DNA of 64,000 nucleotides from Clytia hemisphaerica (lineage: Eukaryota > Cnidaria > Hydrozoa > Leptothecata > Clytiidae): NCBI GenBank assembly GCA_902728285.1, contig CACVBU010000615.1, forward strand, positions 62,001 to 126,000, given 5' to 3'. Within the stretch, counting starts at the first letter, position 1, and every line of letters starts with the position of its first letter. Shown here one piece after another: positions 44,231 through 55,889 of the stretch. A program made the position numbers and the translations under genes. The notes under the pieces are model-generated. The model had not been told where the DNA came from. It worked only from the letters and a program-made list of their open reading frames with translations, and made no database searches.

Positions 44231-45270
44231 CACATGAAAAAATGGCTTAGAGGGACAAATACTTCTTGGATTGGCTTGAAATTTATTTGATATGCTTTAT
44301 TCAAGTTACCCGAGAAGCCTCCGGATTTCCTAAGCACTTTTGAGATTTAAAGGGATAATCAAATGTGTTGTAATATTTGGCATGTGGGATCCTTTTATAT
44401 AGCCCTGAGCAAAATCAGGTAATTTATAGTATAGGTAAAATGCCCAATAATAGGGCATTTTTAGGTTCATTTTATCAATTCGTGGTAGTCTTAGCATATT
44501 CTTAATTTCTTAGTCAGTTTCATTATGTGCACATTCTATGTATTCTTACAAAAAAGTGTGTATTCTAGCATGGAGGTATAAAGAAAGACAGGAGAAGTAT
44601 GCTATTGTAACCAAAATCGCCCTACGATTATAAAAAAGTTACGATGTATGCATGCTCATAATCTCATATATCGTGCATTTTTAATGAGCTCTTTTATCCA
44701 TAGGTTAAATCTTATTGGCTCATTTAAGCTTTAGAAATTAGATGAGACGAGATTCATTGTTTCTGATATCAGTGTAAGAAAATATTTGGACTAAAAAAAG
44801 GCCTGTAAACTTGGCAATCCTTCATCAAATGATAAGATTTTTCGATCAATGTTTTCTTTCAGGTGAACTCTATTGCTTGATACTTTCCTCCAAAATTCTC
44901 CAGCGACTTTATGTCTACAAATTGAGTCTGAAATCGTGTGTGCTTATAAAGAACTTTTCATTTTCTGGCTTGAGAAAATATCTTTTCAAAACAAAATTGA
45001 ACGGATAGCGAAATGGAACATAAATTTGTTTCGTGGACGAAGTTTTATCTAATTTTCGTATATTAAAAGGCTAGAATCTTCAATACTGATTATTAGAATG
45101 TTCAAAGCAAACTTGAGTTCTACTAAAAAGTCTTATTTCATCGGGCGAGCTTAGAATTTCTTTTGATACATTTTATAAAAGAAATCAAAAGACTTTAACG
45201 ACCAATTACCGACACATTCAACTCCTGTTTTCTTTATACCTCTATGATTCTAGTGCGATAGAAAAAAAGT
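44231..45270. other. Intergenic, no supported gene
   Basis: 44420-44575 is a fragment of the AAGAAT MITE family ending AAAAAAGTGTGTATTC. The remaining short ORFs have no support. Confidence 0.4.
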
Positions 45271-47008
45271 TTATATCAATAAAGTGAAAACTAGGAATAG
45301 AATGAATAGTAGACAAAACAATACAATGAAAAATCCAATCTTAGTTTTTGTGTCCACATACACCACACAGCAATGTAATAAGAAGAGCGCAAAATGGGAT
45401 AATAACATGAAAACTAAAACAGCTGCAAATATACCAGTAGTTACCAGAGGTGAGCTACTCCAGTCAATGTCTTTGTAGATTTCTCCAATCATTGTTGAAT
45501 ATAGATAATTGAATATGATGTATAGAAGATTGAAAATGAGCGGATGGACGAAATGAAGAATGCGAAATGGTGTTCGAGTTAGTAGAAAGTCTATTATGAC
45601 TAGACCTAAATTGATGCCATGCGAGTCTATGGTAATATACTCTGACAAATTGAGTTGGAAATCTTTTTTATAGTTGTGTAGATATGGCCAATAGATACCT
45701 ACACATACAACTGTTGAAGTTGCAGCAATGTTTCTGAGCACCCAAAATATTTTGCAACCAGTGTTAACGGTTAAGACACTGTTCATCATATGTTTCCGTC
45801 TTCTGAGTCGCTGGCGAATTTTCGACGAAAAACTCGAATAAGATGAATACTGGTCAGCTGTGCTTGGATCCTGGTCATTTTTGGTGATATCCACGTGACT
45901 TAAATGATCCATTGAGTATTCATTCCATTGGTCTGGCGAACTTAAATCCACCCTGTTAGACTCAGGACTTTTAGGCAATGTCAAAACTTCAGCACCAGTT
46001 ACGATAAAAGCCATTGACAAATATAATGTAAGAATGATATAGGTTAGATTCTCGTAAAAAGTGAACCATCTTGAAGGGTTGGGTTGATGATGAAAGTAAT
46101 ATATCATGTTAAAAGTGAGCAATGTGATACAATAGATTGCCAGTAATCCACGAATGATGACCAGAATCTTTGGTTTGATACACGAGCACTGTAAAAAAAA
46201 AGTATGATTAAGTCTCTATAGAGATACAAGCCTCTCCCAAATTGTAAATTATTTTCCACTTTCGATTGGAAACTGTTTCGATCAAGTCTTCAAATGTGAG
46301 TGAAATTTTTATTTTCATTGCTTTACAGACTGCCAAATTTTCAAGATTTTGGTGTTTTTCCAAGGTTTTGAGAGTTTTATGTTCAATTTTTCATTTAATC
46401 CATGAATTCGAGCTTTTTGTGTCTTTTTATTTTCTATATTTTGCATTTTTGTCAAGATGTAGAAGTTTTTTTAGGAGATTCGATAAGTCCCATTGGAAAT
46501 TTGAAAAAGGCCCATCCGCGAAATATTTCTAAACAAAACTCAAAATATGTCAAATGAATACTATTTGAATGGTTACTTGCATCAAAGAGGCGCAAATAAT
46601 GTGTATTTCAACAACCAATACGCATGATTTGACAGTAAAAGTCACAAAATCGAGAAAATAATGCCCCCCAATAGTGCCATCCGCGAAAATTAATCCCCGC
46701 GAAATCTTAAAATTTCGCGGATGAGCTCAACCGCGAAATTTAATCCCCGCAAAAATTTATCCCATTAAAGTAGCTTGGCCCGTAAAACAACAAAATAAAA
46801 AAGACTCGCCTAAATCAGGGTTTGAAAATATTTCTTCTTTTAATGGGGCCTTATTACTGTATAGCGTTTTTCGATATGAATGAAATTTTAAGAAATTTAT
46901 TTAGTGAAAATTCAAAAAATCAAATCTTACCGTAGATATATAGAAATCTTTTGATTCTTCATGTTTCAATTTCAAATTTGAACATCGAAAATGTGATCGG
47001 AAACTCAT
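45271..47008 (-). CDS. Rolling stone-like multi-pass membrane protein, gene 2, two exons
   Basis: Exon 1 (47008-46931) codes for 26 residues, MSFRSHFRCSNLKLKHEESK.., ending FYIST at an ACG|GTAAG donor. Exon 2 (46188-45271) begins CSCIKP after TTTTTTTTACAG. Both boundaries are phase 0 and the product is 331 residues. The N-terminal exon matches the family pattern of a short cytoplasmic leader (xSNLxLxHExxxxFYxS). Hydrophobic segments: VIIRGLLAIYCITLLTFNMI, LTYIILTLYLSMAFIV, IAATSTVVCVGIYW, ITIDSHGINLGLVIIDFLLT, ILHFVHPLIFNLLYIIFNYL and two near the C-terminus. Motifs line up with gene 1 (DSHG/DRHG, TPFRILHFVHPL/IPWRIFHFIYPL, KDIDW/KFLDW). The C-terminus is longer and ends in an extra hydrophobic stretch. 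The loop near residues 85-140 is hydrophilic and ends in RRRKHM. The genes are 14 kb apart on opposite strands, so they are dispersed paralogues. Confidence 0.85.
46290..46820. repeat. Diverged AGGCGAGAC MITE with insertion, in rolling-stone 2 intron
   Basis: 46290-46450 aligns with 17408-17530 (TTTCCAAGGTT..GAG, ATTCGAGCTTTTTGTGT). The right end is TAGCTTGGCCCGTAAAACAACA..GACTCGCCTA at 46771-46816. In between, 46675-46760 belongs to the CGCGAAATTT repeat. Confidence 0.6.
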
Positions 47009-48604
47009 CTTCGATTATTTGCTGTTGTAACTTATAAACCAAAATTTTCCCCAAATCAGAGGAACAAAACCAGAAAACAAAAAGTATTTTATCAAAATTT
47101 TTCTTAAGTTTTTCGTGCGAAATCAGATTGAATATGAGAGGGGCTTGAATTATCATCAATATTCAATTCAAACTCGTGTTTTATGAATACTCCTTATTCA
47201 AAGGATTCATCGGCAAAGCTCACTTTGGACATACATAATAGTTGTTTCAAATCTCTATCGGTAATAAATTGAATCCTTTTTCGAATACATCATTTCTCAA
47301 TAATTGTGTCAACCATAAATTTGCCGGTGGTTTTAGAGCTTTTTTCGTCAGCCTCTTTCAAAAATGTGTACTCAAATGCGCCGAAAGAAGCTTGCTCATG
47401 CAACTATCACAACTATCACTTTAAATCTTCAAAGCAAAAATCGAAATTCAAACCATTTACCATTGCAATAGTCACATTTAATTTCCATTTTCACTCTTTG
47501 AAAATATAAGAGATAAAACTAATAAAACTTCTTGTGAAACATTTGAAATAAGACTATCTAATTCAGAGAAAGAAATTAAATATTTTGAAAAAAATCCTGA
47601 TTAAAAAAGTGAGTTAAAGTGCCAGCATGAGCCTATAAGGAAAAACAATTTTTTCTTTTCTTAACATTTTTGTACTACAGACTACAATGGACCAAGGTTG
47701 TTGTCACGTCCCCTATTAAAATCAACTCAATATAAGTAACTTTTTGAAACTTCCATTAATGATTTGGTACAATTTTACTGGCTCATTTGAAACAGAAGTG
47801 AGCTGAATGAATTGAATGTACACCATTCTTATAAAAAAAGCGTGTATTTTCCACGATTAAGTGCAGCTGCAGTATCAGTCCTTTGTTTCCTTTTTACGTC
47901 GATGTTTCAGTGTTCGAAGAGAAGGGTGGTGATATTTCGGTGTTAAACATGCAATGCGGTGGCAAAATATTATGGATTAGATGGATAGTCTTTGATGTCG
48001 GTCTTGACGGTATATCGGTGTTCACAACCCCCGGACGCCCAATTCCATTTTCCCATATACAAAAAATTCAAGATCCAAAAAAAAAAGAATCGAAGAGGCG
48101 AGGTTGCGTGTCTTTTCTGAATTTCAACGACTAGAAGCTTCTTCCCTCAAAGCTTCTAGTCGGTTATTTTCCTTTTCTTTCACGCGCGCTGAATATTTAA
48201 TTAGTGTTTACATTATTTAATTGACAGTTTTATTATAAGGTTATAAGTACGGCTGTAATGGCGTGACGATGATTAAATGCTCAAACAGGGTTACTCTGAG
48301 CATCGATGGGTATAAAACTGAGGAAAAAGCTCTAGGGTTCGGAAAGATCACAAGTCTCGAAAATTCAAGACCCTTGAAGTAGCAAATAAATATCCTCAAG
48401 GGTCGCACATCACGTACAGTCCAAACTGGGCGCTGGCCAGGATGCCTTTTTCATCTCCATGAGACATGGAAAGGTCGTAAAAACACCAAAATAACAAGTG
48501 ATACTTTTATGGACCTACCTGGTTATGCATTTAACACATATATAATTGATATCTACGTGAGCGTGACCATTAAACAATCATTCAGAACACAAATAGTGAC
48601 GATC
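47009..48604. other. Upstream flank of rolling-stone gene 2 and intergenic
   Basis: Contains a solo AAGCGTGTA MITE end at 47820-47852 and a 13-bp perfect hairpin CGACTAGAAGCTT / AAGCTTCTAGTCG at 48128-48165. ORF 47883-48134 ends within this hairpin and is not accepted as a gene. Confidence 0.45.
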
Positions 48605-48606
48605 TA

Positions 48607-48860
48607 CACGTTTTTTTTTTATAAGAACAAACTATATAAGAACATAAGGCTTCGAGGCCCAAAAATATAAGAACATTCTAAGAACATTCTAAAACTTTGG
48701 AGACTTAAAAACATGCATTTTCTTAAGAAATTACATCAAAATTCTCAAAAAATGCTGAAAATAAGAACATTTTAAGAACATTTTTAGGCTTCAAATCCAA
48801 AAAACTAAGAACATCCGAAGGCTTCGAAAATTTTTGACGTTCTTATAAAAAAAAAACGTG
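48607..48860. repeat. Complete CACGTTTTTT..AAAAAACGTG MITE
   Basis: TA on each side. Ends CACGTTTTTTTTTTATAAGA and TTCTTATAAAAAAAAAACGT. Inside: AACAAACTATATAAGAACAT, AAGGCTTCGA and TTTTTAGGCTT blocks, then AAGAACATCCGAAGGCTTCG. Reference for the copies at 51926, 52345 and 53529. Confidence 0.85.
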
Positions 48861-48883
48861 TATCAAAATTAGTCGTTTGCTTC

Positions 48884-49826
48884 TTATAAAAAAACTTTTA
48901 GAAACCAAAATTTCATGCTCTTGAAATATTTTTTCATATTCAAGACTTTATGAGCAAAAAAAACATCTATCTCATCAAAAAATTGAGTAATTTGGCTAAG
49001 AACATTGATGTATGCTTATTAATAGTGATTCTTATAGATAAACATGCGTTTTTTGAGCCAACAAAATTTTTTTGAAAATTTTTTTTTACCTATGATGGCA
49101 CCCTACTTTCATGCAAAAAATCAGAAAAAGTTAATAATCCAATTTTTCACAAAGACCAAAAAACCCGTTTTTTAGCCGTTTTTTGGCCCAAATTTGCCCA
49201 AAAAAATTTTTTTTCCGAAAGTCGGGCTCCGTCACATTCGAGGGTTTATAGTTATGCATCTTTGTGCAAAAAATCATAAAGAATCAAAGAGGCAATCTCG
49301 AGAAAAGCTAATACCTAAGTAATTGATAATGTGCTTATAAATAGATATCGAATTTGGCCAGTTTTTCTATAAAGACACGTCAAGAAACCAAAATTTCATG
49401 TCTAAACACACATATTCTTCAAAAGTAAGCCCTCATGAGCAAAAAAACATATATCTCATAAAAAAATTGAGTAATTTAACTAAGAACATTGATGTATGCT
49501 TAATAATAGTGATTCTTATAGATAAACATGCGTTTTTCGGGCCAACAAAATTTTTTTGAAAAAATCTGCTTGAGCCATATTTTACCTATGATGGTACCCT
49601 ACTTTCATGCAAAAAATCTGAAAAAGTTAATGATCCAATTTTTCACAAAGTCCAAAAAACCTTAGCTGTTTTTTGGCCCAAATTTGCCCCCAAATTTTTT
49701 TTTTCGAAAATCGGGCTCCGTCACATTCGAGGGTTTATAGTTACACAACTTTTTGCAAAAAATCAGAAAAAACTAATGAGCCAATCACGAGGAAAGCTAA
49801 TAACGAACGAACGAACGAACGAACGG
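48884..49826 (+). repeat. Tandem duplication, about 483-bp period, ending in a GAAC microsatellite
   Basis: Units start near 48901 and 49384 (GAAACCAAAATTTCATG) and both carry TTGAGTAATTT..CTAAGAACATTGATG, TACCTATGATGG..ACCCTACTTTCATG and CGGGCTCCGTCACATTCGAG in order, at roughly 85-90 percent identity by eye. The second unit runs into (GAAC)5 at about 49804-49826. No ORF. Confidence 0.85.
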
Positions 49827-50043
49827 ACAAAGGTTAATTTATAGGACCTCCATCTCACCGGGGTAGGTCCAAAAAAGAAGAGGTCTCTCTGTAGGGTATT
49901 TTTTCGGGAGATTTGGGAAAACGTAGAAGACTAGAAATTTAGAGAAAATTTAAGAAATTCAGTCCCATTCAGGGTCACTTTTTAACAAAATTTTGGCAAA
50001 CTTTTCAAAAAACAGGCGTTGAAGGAATACGACAAGGGTTTCC

Positions 50044-50310
50044 AACACCCCCTCCTCACAGACCCACTGGGAACCCTTTTCACTGAAAAAATTGGCCAAA
50101 ATATCGTCCCCAGTGAAAAATTATACTCTGATTTTAGGCCCCGTTGAAAATAATCAGATAAGCAAATCCTCACTGCAAAATAACGTGCTATTTTTTCCCA
50201 TCCCCACTGAATTTTCTGGCTAGAAAACAATGTAATTCAAATCCCCAGCAATAAAAAACATGGTAATATCGATCCCCATTGAGTTTTGGTCCGTCAGACC
50301 GCACCACCCC
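50044..50310. repeat. CTGTGAGGAGGGGGTGT MITE copy
   Basis: Left end ACACCCCCTCCTCACAGACC, interior AAAATATCGTCCCCAGTG and ACTGAATTTTCTGGC, right end GTTTTGGTCCGTCAGACCGC. The 3' terminus is diverged. Confidence 0.65.
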
Positions 50311-51925
50311 AGTTTTAGGAACCGCGAACCCCCGGTTTCAGGAACCGTGAACCCCCGGTTTTAGGCGCTAGCGCCGTGACCACATAGTTTTATTTGTTCT
50401 ATAAATCGAGTGAACACAAATTTGTTGGAGTTAAGGAGAGTTAAAGTAATGGAAAAGCGTTTCCGAGCTGAAAGCGATAAGAAAGTTAGAAGAGAGTCAC
50501 CATTGTATAACATCAACTGACACACATCTTTTCTTCAACCTTAATGGACGTTATATGGACGTAGAAACAACATTGTGTTCTAGCTGGGACAACTGTGATG
50601 TTAAATCTGCAACGAAAAGGGAGGAGCTGAAAAAAATATCCAGTAGTGATATAAAAAAGGATGACCCAAATGAAAAGAAAGTGTTACATGAGATTGTTAC
50701 AAGGAGAAAAGGACACATAAAAATGGAAATATGGAGGAATAACACACACTGTTTTTCTATGATTTAACATGTTGTAAAACAGTATGGTTCCAAAGTGTTG
50801 TATTTTTTTTTGGTCCCCATTCTTCTTGCTTTGAATAACAAGGTGTATTGATGCTTTGAATAACAAGGAGTATTGCTGCATAAGTTTTGAATAGCTCGTT
50901 CAATAAATAGTGTGTTGTGTTGATAATGTATCACTTGGTATGATCGAGTTCTAGAAGATCACCATATGGGATGGCTATTGGATGACTAGATCTAAACTTC
51001 GACTATCTAACTAGATTTTTTTCCAAATTTTCCGAATTTTTAAGCCGTTTTTCAAGCCTGTTGATTATTTGTAGATAAATGGAAAAAAGTTTATCGAAAT
51101 GAAAATGGAAAAAAAAAAGATTCCCCATAAAAATTAGAACCAATAATTTTTGATTGACGAACTAGATTAATGGTAGAATCGCATTAATATTTATAATTAG
51201 ACCAGTGTAGATATTAAAATGAAGATAAAATATTCGGAAAATTAAAAGTATGGCGACATTGAAATATCTGATGATTTCTTTACAAATGAGATTATCTCAT
51301 AGTGAATTTCTTCATTTTGCCTCCTCGTTATTCAATTTCTGTACATCCTTAAAGAAAAATTAAATAATTTCAAAACTTGGCCCGGGAGTTGGGCTCATAG
51401 ATTTATAAACTTTGGCTGAAAAGTGTGCCGTGGGAAATCCTACCTAGGCCACGTAACATTACAATATAATTTCAGCGCTTGACCAATTCAGAAGCTTCAC
51501 AGGTTTTCAAAAACAATAGCAACAATACTTTTTGTGATATTCAATTTTTTTTGCCTGCGATGGCTTAAAGTACGCCATCTAGCCCTTTGGTTGGGGTGTG
51601 GCACTTACGTAGAATAGATTTTTTTCCGAATATTTGCAGACGGTAAAAGATTTTTTTTTCCGTGTATTTAGAGCACCAGAGTATGGGATGTGAACTCTTT
51701 TAATTTGCACTAAGATGGAAAAGTTTGTCGATTCAAGGATCGATACCTTTAATCCTAAAAAGGATATAGTTTTCAAAAATCATTGAAAAAAGCTTTCAAA
51801 ACCAAATTTGACCCATTCCAGTTCTATTTAGAAGGTTTGTTTGACAGCTGAAGAAATTTTAGGTCAATATAAAACAATGGATTTGGGTGGTATGTAGACA
51901 GAACTGACGGTTCTTAAAAATACCG
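50311..51925. other. Intergenic, no supported gene
   Basis: 50311-50370 is a short tandem of CGGTTTTAGGAACCG(C/T)GAACCCC. A piece near 51590-51650 (GTGGCACTTACGTAGAAT..GAATATTTGCAGAC) recurs at 53945-53990 just before the Kv gene. ORFs near 50555-50767 are Lys/Asp-rich but short. Confidence 0.4.
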
Positions 51926-52178
51926 TATACGTATTTTTATAAGAACAAACTATATAAGAACATATTGCTTCGATGGCCAAAGTGTTAAGAACAAGTTAAG
52001 AACATTTTAAGGCTTCACGGACTAGAAAACAGCCAATTTCTTAGAAAAATGTATAAAAGTACATGAAAAATGATGAAAATAAGAACATGTTAAGAATATT
52101 TTTAGGCTTGAAACTCAAAAAGTTAAGAACATCCTAAGGCTTCAAAATTTTTGGATATTCTTATAAAAAAACAATGTG
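51926..52178. repeat. CACGTTTTTT MITE, diverged copy
   Basis: Interior matches 48607-48860 in order (AACAAACTATATAAGAACAT, GGCTTCGATGGCCAAA, TTTTTAGGCTTGAAACTC). Both ends are mutated (GTATACGTATTT, ACAATGTGG). Confidence 0.8.
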
Positions 52179-52344
52179 GATTTCGTTATTTTGGGCGAAT
52201 TGGATTGTTATTGAAAACTTCCAGAGGCGCTCGGATAACTTGAGAGCTTAGGACTACCTTTAAGTAATTCTATGCAAAACACAATTCAGAGAAAAATTCG
52301 CCTCCCAACTTTTCTTATTTTGTCTATTGCATAACTTAACAGTA

Positions 52345-52568
52345 CACGTTTTTTATAAGAACAAACTATATAAGAACATAAGGCTTCGATGGCCAAAATG
52401 TTAAGAACAAGTTCAGAACATTTCGAAAACAGTCAATTTCTTAGGAAAATGGCACATGAAAAATGGGGAAAATAAGAAAATGTTAAGAACATTTTTAGGC
52501 TTGAAACTCAAAAAATTAAGAACATCCGAAGGCTTCAAAATTTTGGATGTTCTTACAAAAAAAACGTG
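52345..52568. repeat. CACGTTTTTT MITE, near-intact copy
   Basis: TA-CACGTTTTTTATAAGAACA at the left, GTTCTTACAAAAAAAACGTG-TA at the right; interior as in the reference copy. Confidence 0.85.
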
Positions 52569-53075
52569 TATTGTAGAAGAATCATGTTCTCAAAGAATGA
52601 TAACCAAAATGGCTTAAAGTGTTAAGTAACAAATCAATGTTTAGTTCATTATTTGATAAGCTTATTACACCAAAATGAAATCACTTAGGATGAAATATCA
52701 CTTATCAATAATATGTATTCTTCACAAGATTTAGAGAAAATAATGAAAGAATGAATCAAAAAAAAACAACATCAAAATCATCATTCATTATCCCAAAATT
52801 TTGACGACCAGTTGATAAATTTTTCGTAAAAATACAAGATAATGAATAAATGAAAAAGGCTTCGATTTAAGAAATCTCTGGAGTCGATTTTATTGATTTT
52901 TGTATTTTGAAGAATGAAAAGGTAGACTTGTTTTCATTTCTGCAAGCAGTTTGTTCGTCTTTTCAGAGTGGCCCTAACTAGGGAGACATGAAGCCTCTGA
53001 AGAGATACTACAGTTTAGACAAAGACCAGGTAAATCATAGAAAAGGTCAGGGACTAGTTGGTTTGGTAGCTAGTA

Positions 53076-53402
53076 TATGTACCCTTTTTTGTATAAGTAT
53101 GGTGTTTTTTCATTTCATGATAGATATTCTTAATTTTTTGGGAAAAATCATCCTAAAATATATATTCTTAGGCTAGCATCCACCACAGCCTAAATCTAGC
53201 ATGTAATACATACCTCGAACAAGCATTACTGGTAGATAATTGGCAATTTACAGGTAAAATGCTCTAAGAATCTCTAAAATCGGCATTTTTAGGTTCGGTT
53301 GCCAAATTCAATGATGGTGTTATTCTTAGCATATTCTTAATTGTTTGGCCAATTACATCATAAACATTCTTATAAAGCATATTGTTATAAAAAAAGGTGT
53401 AT
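53076..53402. repeat. AAGAAT MITE, long diverged copy
   Basis: CATTTCATGATAGATATTCT, CATCCTAAAATATATATTC, AAATGCTCTAAGAATCTC and a right end TTATAAAAAAAGGTGTA. Confidence 0.7.
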
Positions 53403-53528
53403 TGTGGACACTCCTAAAATCTATCCTTACCAGGATCTGCCCGATTGTCACTTCAAAAAGAGAATCTAGTGGACCTTCTAACCATTTGATTGTTGGGCGA
53501 GATTTTCAAACTTCGTGAGCCAGAGGTA

Positions 53529-53668
53529 CACGTTTTCTTTATAAGAACATCCAAAATCTTTGAACCCTCCAGATCTTCTTAAATCTTTTGAATCTCAAGC
53601 CTGAAATGTTCTTAACTTTTGACCATAGAAACATTATGCTCTTATAGTTTGTTCTTATAAAAAACGTG
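53529..53668. repeat. CACGTTTTTT MITE, internally deleted copy
   Basis: Only 140 bp between TA-CACGTTTTCTTTATAAGAA and TTCTTATAAAAAACGTG-TA, with the GAACATCC and TTATAGTTTGTTC subterminal blocks kept. Confidence 0.85.
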
Positions 53669-54058
53669 TATCTACATGACAAGTAACGTTCCATGAAGGA
53701 CATGAAGGAAACGGGCATCTTTGGCTACTAATGAGATACACGTCTGGAATATTGAATCATCATTAATTTACTGAAATAATTGAGCTGTCTTAGGCTTTAT
53801 AACATAACTTTCTACTTTGGCTCTTCATTTGCTAGAACTTTGAAAATGCTAAAAATAATTTTTGTTCTAAAAGTTTTAGGCGATTTTGTACTTCTTAGTT
53901 CATTTGGAAGAGAAAAAACTCTTAGTTCTACGAGTGGGGTTGTGGCACTTCGGTAGAATTGTTTTTTTTTCGAATATTTTGCAGACTAAAATTTTGAAAT
54001 TTAAAAAAGAGAGTACAAGTTCTTACGTCTATTTCTTTTAGTGATAAAACAACAAAGG

Positions 54059-55159
54059 ATGGACACAAAAGAACGAATCCGATTCAATGTCAGTGGTCAA
54101 ACTTACGAAACGTACGTTTCAACAATCCAACGTTTTCCGAAGACGTTATTAGGTAGTGCCACGTCACGAAACAAATATTATTGCCACAAATTAAACCAAT
54201 ACTTTTTCAATAGAAACCACCATGCTTTTGAAGCTATTTTATTTTTCTACCAATCAAATGGTACTTTGTCGCGCCCTCAAAACGTCAGCGTGGATTGCTT
54301 CGAGAAAGAATGTGAGTTCTTTTGTTTACCCGAGGTAGCTATGGCAACAATGAGAACCAATGAGGGAAGAGAGTTGGTACACAGTCTAAGAAATATATCA
54401 TTCACAACGAAATATGATAACTCAACAAGAAGGCTACGCATATGGAATATTTTCGAGAACCCTTACTCCTCTTGCCTGGCAATGAAAATGACTATCTTCC
54501 AAATCGCAGCGATTACCGTTTCAATTGTAATCAACTGTGTAGAAACCATCCCTGGAATCGCAGGAACAGAAACCAACAAAATCGATAAAAACCCTTGGTT
54601 AATGATGGAAATAATTTTATCAGGGTGGTTTCTATTAGAATTTACACTACGTGCTTTTTGTACGCCAAATTGGAGACGGTTTCTATTTACATCTTTAAAT
54701 TGGATTGATTTATTCGGCATACCACCGTATTTATATATCAACCACCAAACAGATAACAAATATTTAGAAATCTTACAATTCTTTAGATTCTTTAGAGCTC
54801 TACGAATATTTCGATTGGTCAAATGTTCCAGACGCCTTAAAGCAGTTATGATCATTTTTCAAGATAGTTTGAAAGACTTACAACTGTTCTTTGTATGTTT
54901 ATTCATAATTGTCGTGTTCGGAGCAAGTGTATTATACTTCCTGGAGAAAGATGCTCCGGATACACACTTTATTAGCGTCCCGGATAGTATGTGGTGGGGC
55001 GTACAAACGTTTCTGACTCTCGGATACGGAGATATATCTCCTACCACACCTCTTGGGAAAATGTTTTCTAGTTTGTTCATGGTGTTTGGAGTTACAACGA
55101 TGTCATTACCAGTTTTGTCGCTGATTATGAAGTTCTCAGCTTATTCAAAAGTCATGTAA
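54059..55159 (+). CDS. Voltage-gated potassium channel subunit (Kv, Shaker-type), intronless
   Basis: First ATG at 54059 gives 366 residues. An acceptor-like TTTCTTTTAG ends at 54040, so a spliced 5' UTR is likely. T1 tetramerisation domain at about residues 5-95 (IRFNVSGQTYETYVSTIQRF; YFFNRNHHAFEAILFFYQS). S1 near 143-165, S2 near 185-205, S3 near 220-233. S4 RFFRALRIFRLVK has five basic residues at every third position. S5 near 275-296. The pore reads MWWGVQTFLTLGYGDISP, with TLGYGD where TVGYGD is usual. S6 ends SLPVLSLIMKF, so the second proline of the PVP gate motif is missing, and the protein stops about 8 residues later without a C-terminal tail. Voltage sensing and K+ selectivity should be intact. 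The gate change and short tail could mean altered gating or a modifier subunit. The single coding exon resembles some invertebrate Kv genes and could also reflect retroposition. Confidence 0.9.
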   Translation: MDTKERIRFNVSGQTYETYVSTIQRFPKTLLGSATSRNKYYCHKLNQYFFNRNHHAFEAILFFYQSNGTLSRPQNVSVDCFEKECEFFCLPEVAMATMRTNEGRELVHSLRNISFTTKYDNSTRRLRIWNIFENPYSSCLAMKMTIFQIAAITVSIVINCVETIPGIAGTETNKIDKNPWLMMEIILSGWFLLEFTLRAFCTPNWRRFLFTSLNWIDLFGIPPYLYINHQTDNKYLEILQFFRFFRALRIFRLVKCSRRLKAVMIIFQDSLKDLQLFFVCLFIIVVFGASVLYFLEKDAPDTHFISVPDSMWWGVQTFLTLGYGDISPTTPLGKMFSSLFMVFGVTTMSLPVLSLIMKFSAYSKVM

Positions 55160-55636
55160 AAGGGAGTCAGATATTCACAATCAAAAGATATGTCAGGCCT
55201 TGTGTTAGGTAAAATATCAGGGAGTATTGAGTCTAAAATATTGAATTTTACAGAAATATTTTTGTTCATCGTGTATTAGCATTATTATACAAATATTACT
55301 TTTTGTCAAATATTTCCATTTTACTTTTATCAATGAAATCAATATCTCTTTATCAATAAGTCAAGCAATATACTTTTCAATTTTTATAAGGATGGATGTT
55401 TACAGCTGTCAAAAACGCTTTCAAATGAAAAATGCCAGCTTTGTAACGACAGAAAATCCTTGAAAACGAAAGTGGGTCACACCATTCTGTAGACAATTCA
55501 CGGTTAAGTCACTTTACCATTGTAACTTCAAGTTATAAAACTGAAAGTGTTCGTAAGTCGATTGCAATACAATGATAAAGTTTTAACATCACGTGTTTTG
55601 ATGGCATAAATGGCAATCGCATAGCAGCTGTCATGT
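55160..55636. other. 3' flank of the Kv gene
   Basis: AT-rich untranslated or intergenic sequence without ORFs. No certain polyadenylation signal. Confidence 0.35.
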
Positions 55637-55637
55637 A

Positions 55638-55889
55638 CAGGGTGTCCCTAATTAAAGTATCGAGTTTGAACATGCGATTGAGTAGAAAGTTTTATGTGCG
55701 TGTTCACAAAATTGTATTTTAAGCTCTCCCTCTTTTTTCTTTGTCATTACGATTAATTTATACGTTGTAACTACCTTTTGTAATAAGCCTGTGTGATGGA
55801 GAACGTTCTTATATTTTAGCGATAACACACACAAACTTTTCTACTCAATCGCATATTCAAACTCGATACTTTAATTAGGGACACCCTGT
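55638..55889. mobile_element. Mariner-like MITE with CAGGGTGTCCC ends
   Basis: TA-flanked ends CAGGGTGTCCCTAATTAAAG and CTTTAATTAGGGACACCCTG are perfect. Inside, ATGCGATTGAGTAGAAAGTTT faces its complement. CAGGGTGTCCC ends are common in mariner-group elements. No transposase: the ORF in it is short. Confidence 0.85.

Noticed and set aside
47883-48134. 83-residue plus ORF
   Set aside because: Ordinary composition, ends in a hairpin, no homology or splice evidence.
48884-49826. CRISPR or phage-like repeat array
   Set aside because: Two long diverged tandem units in a eukaryotic context, with no short regular repeats and unique spacers.
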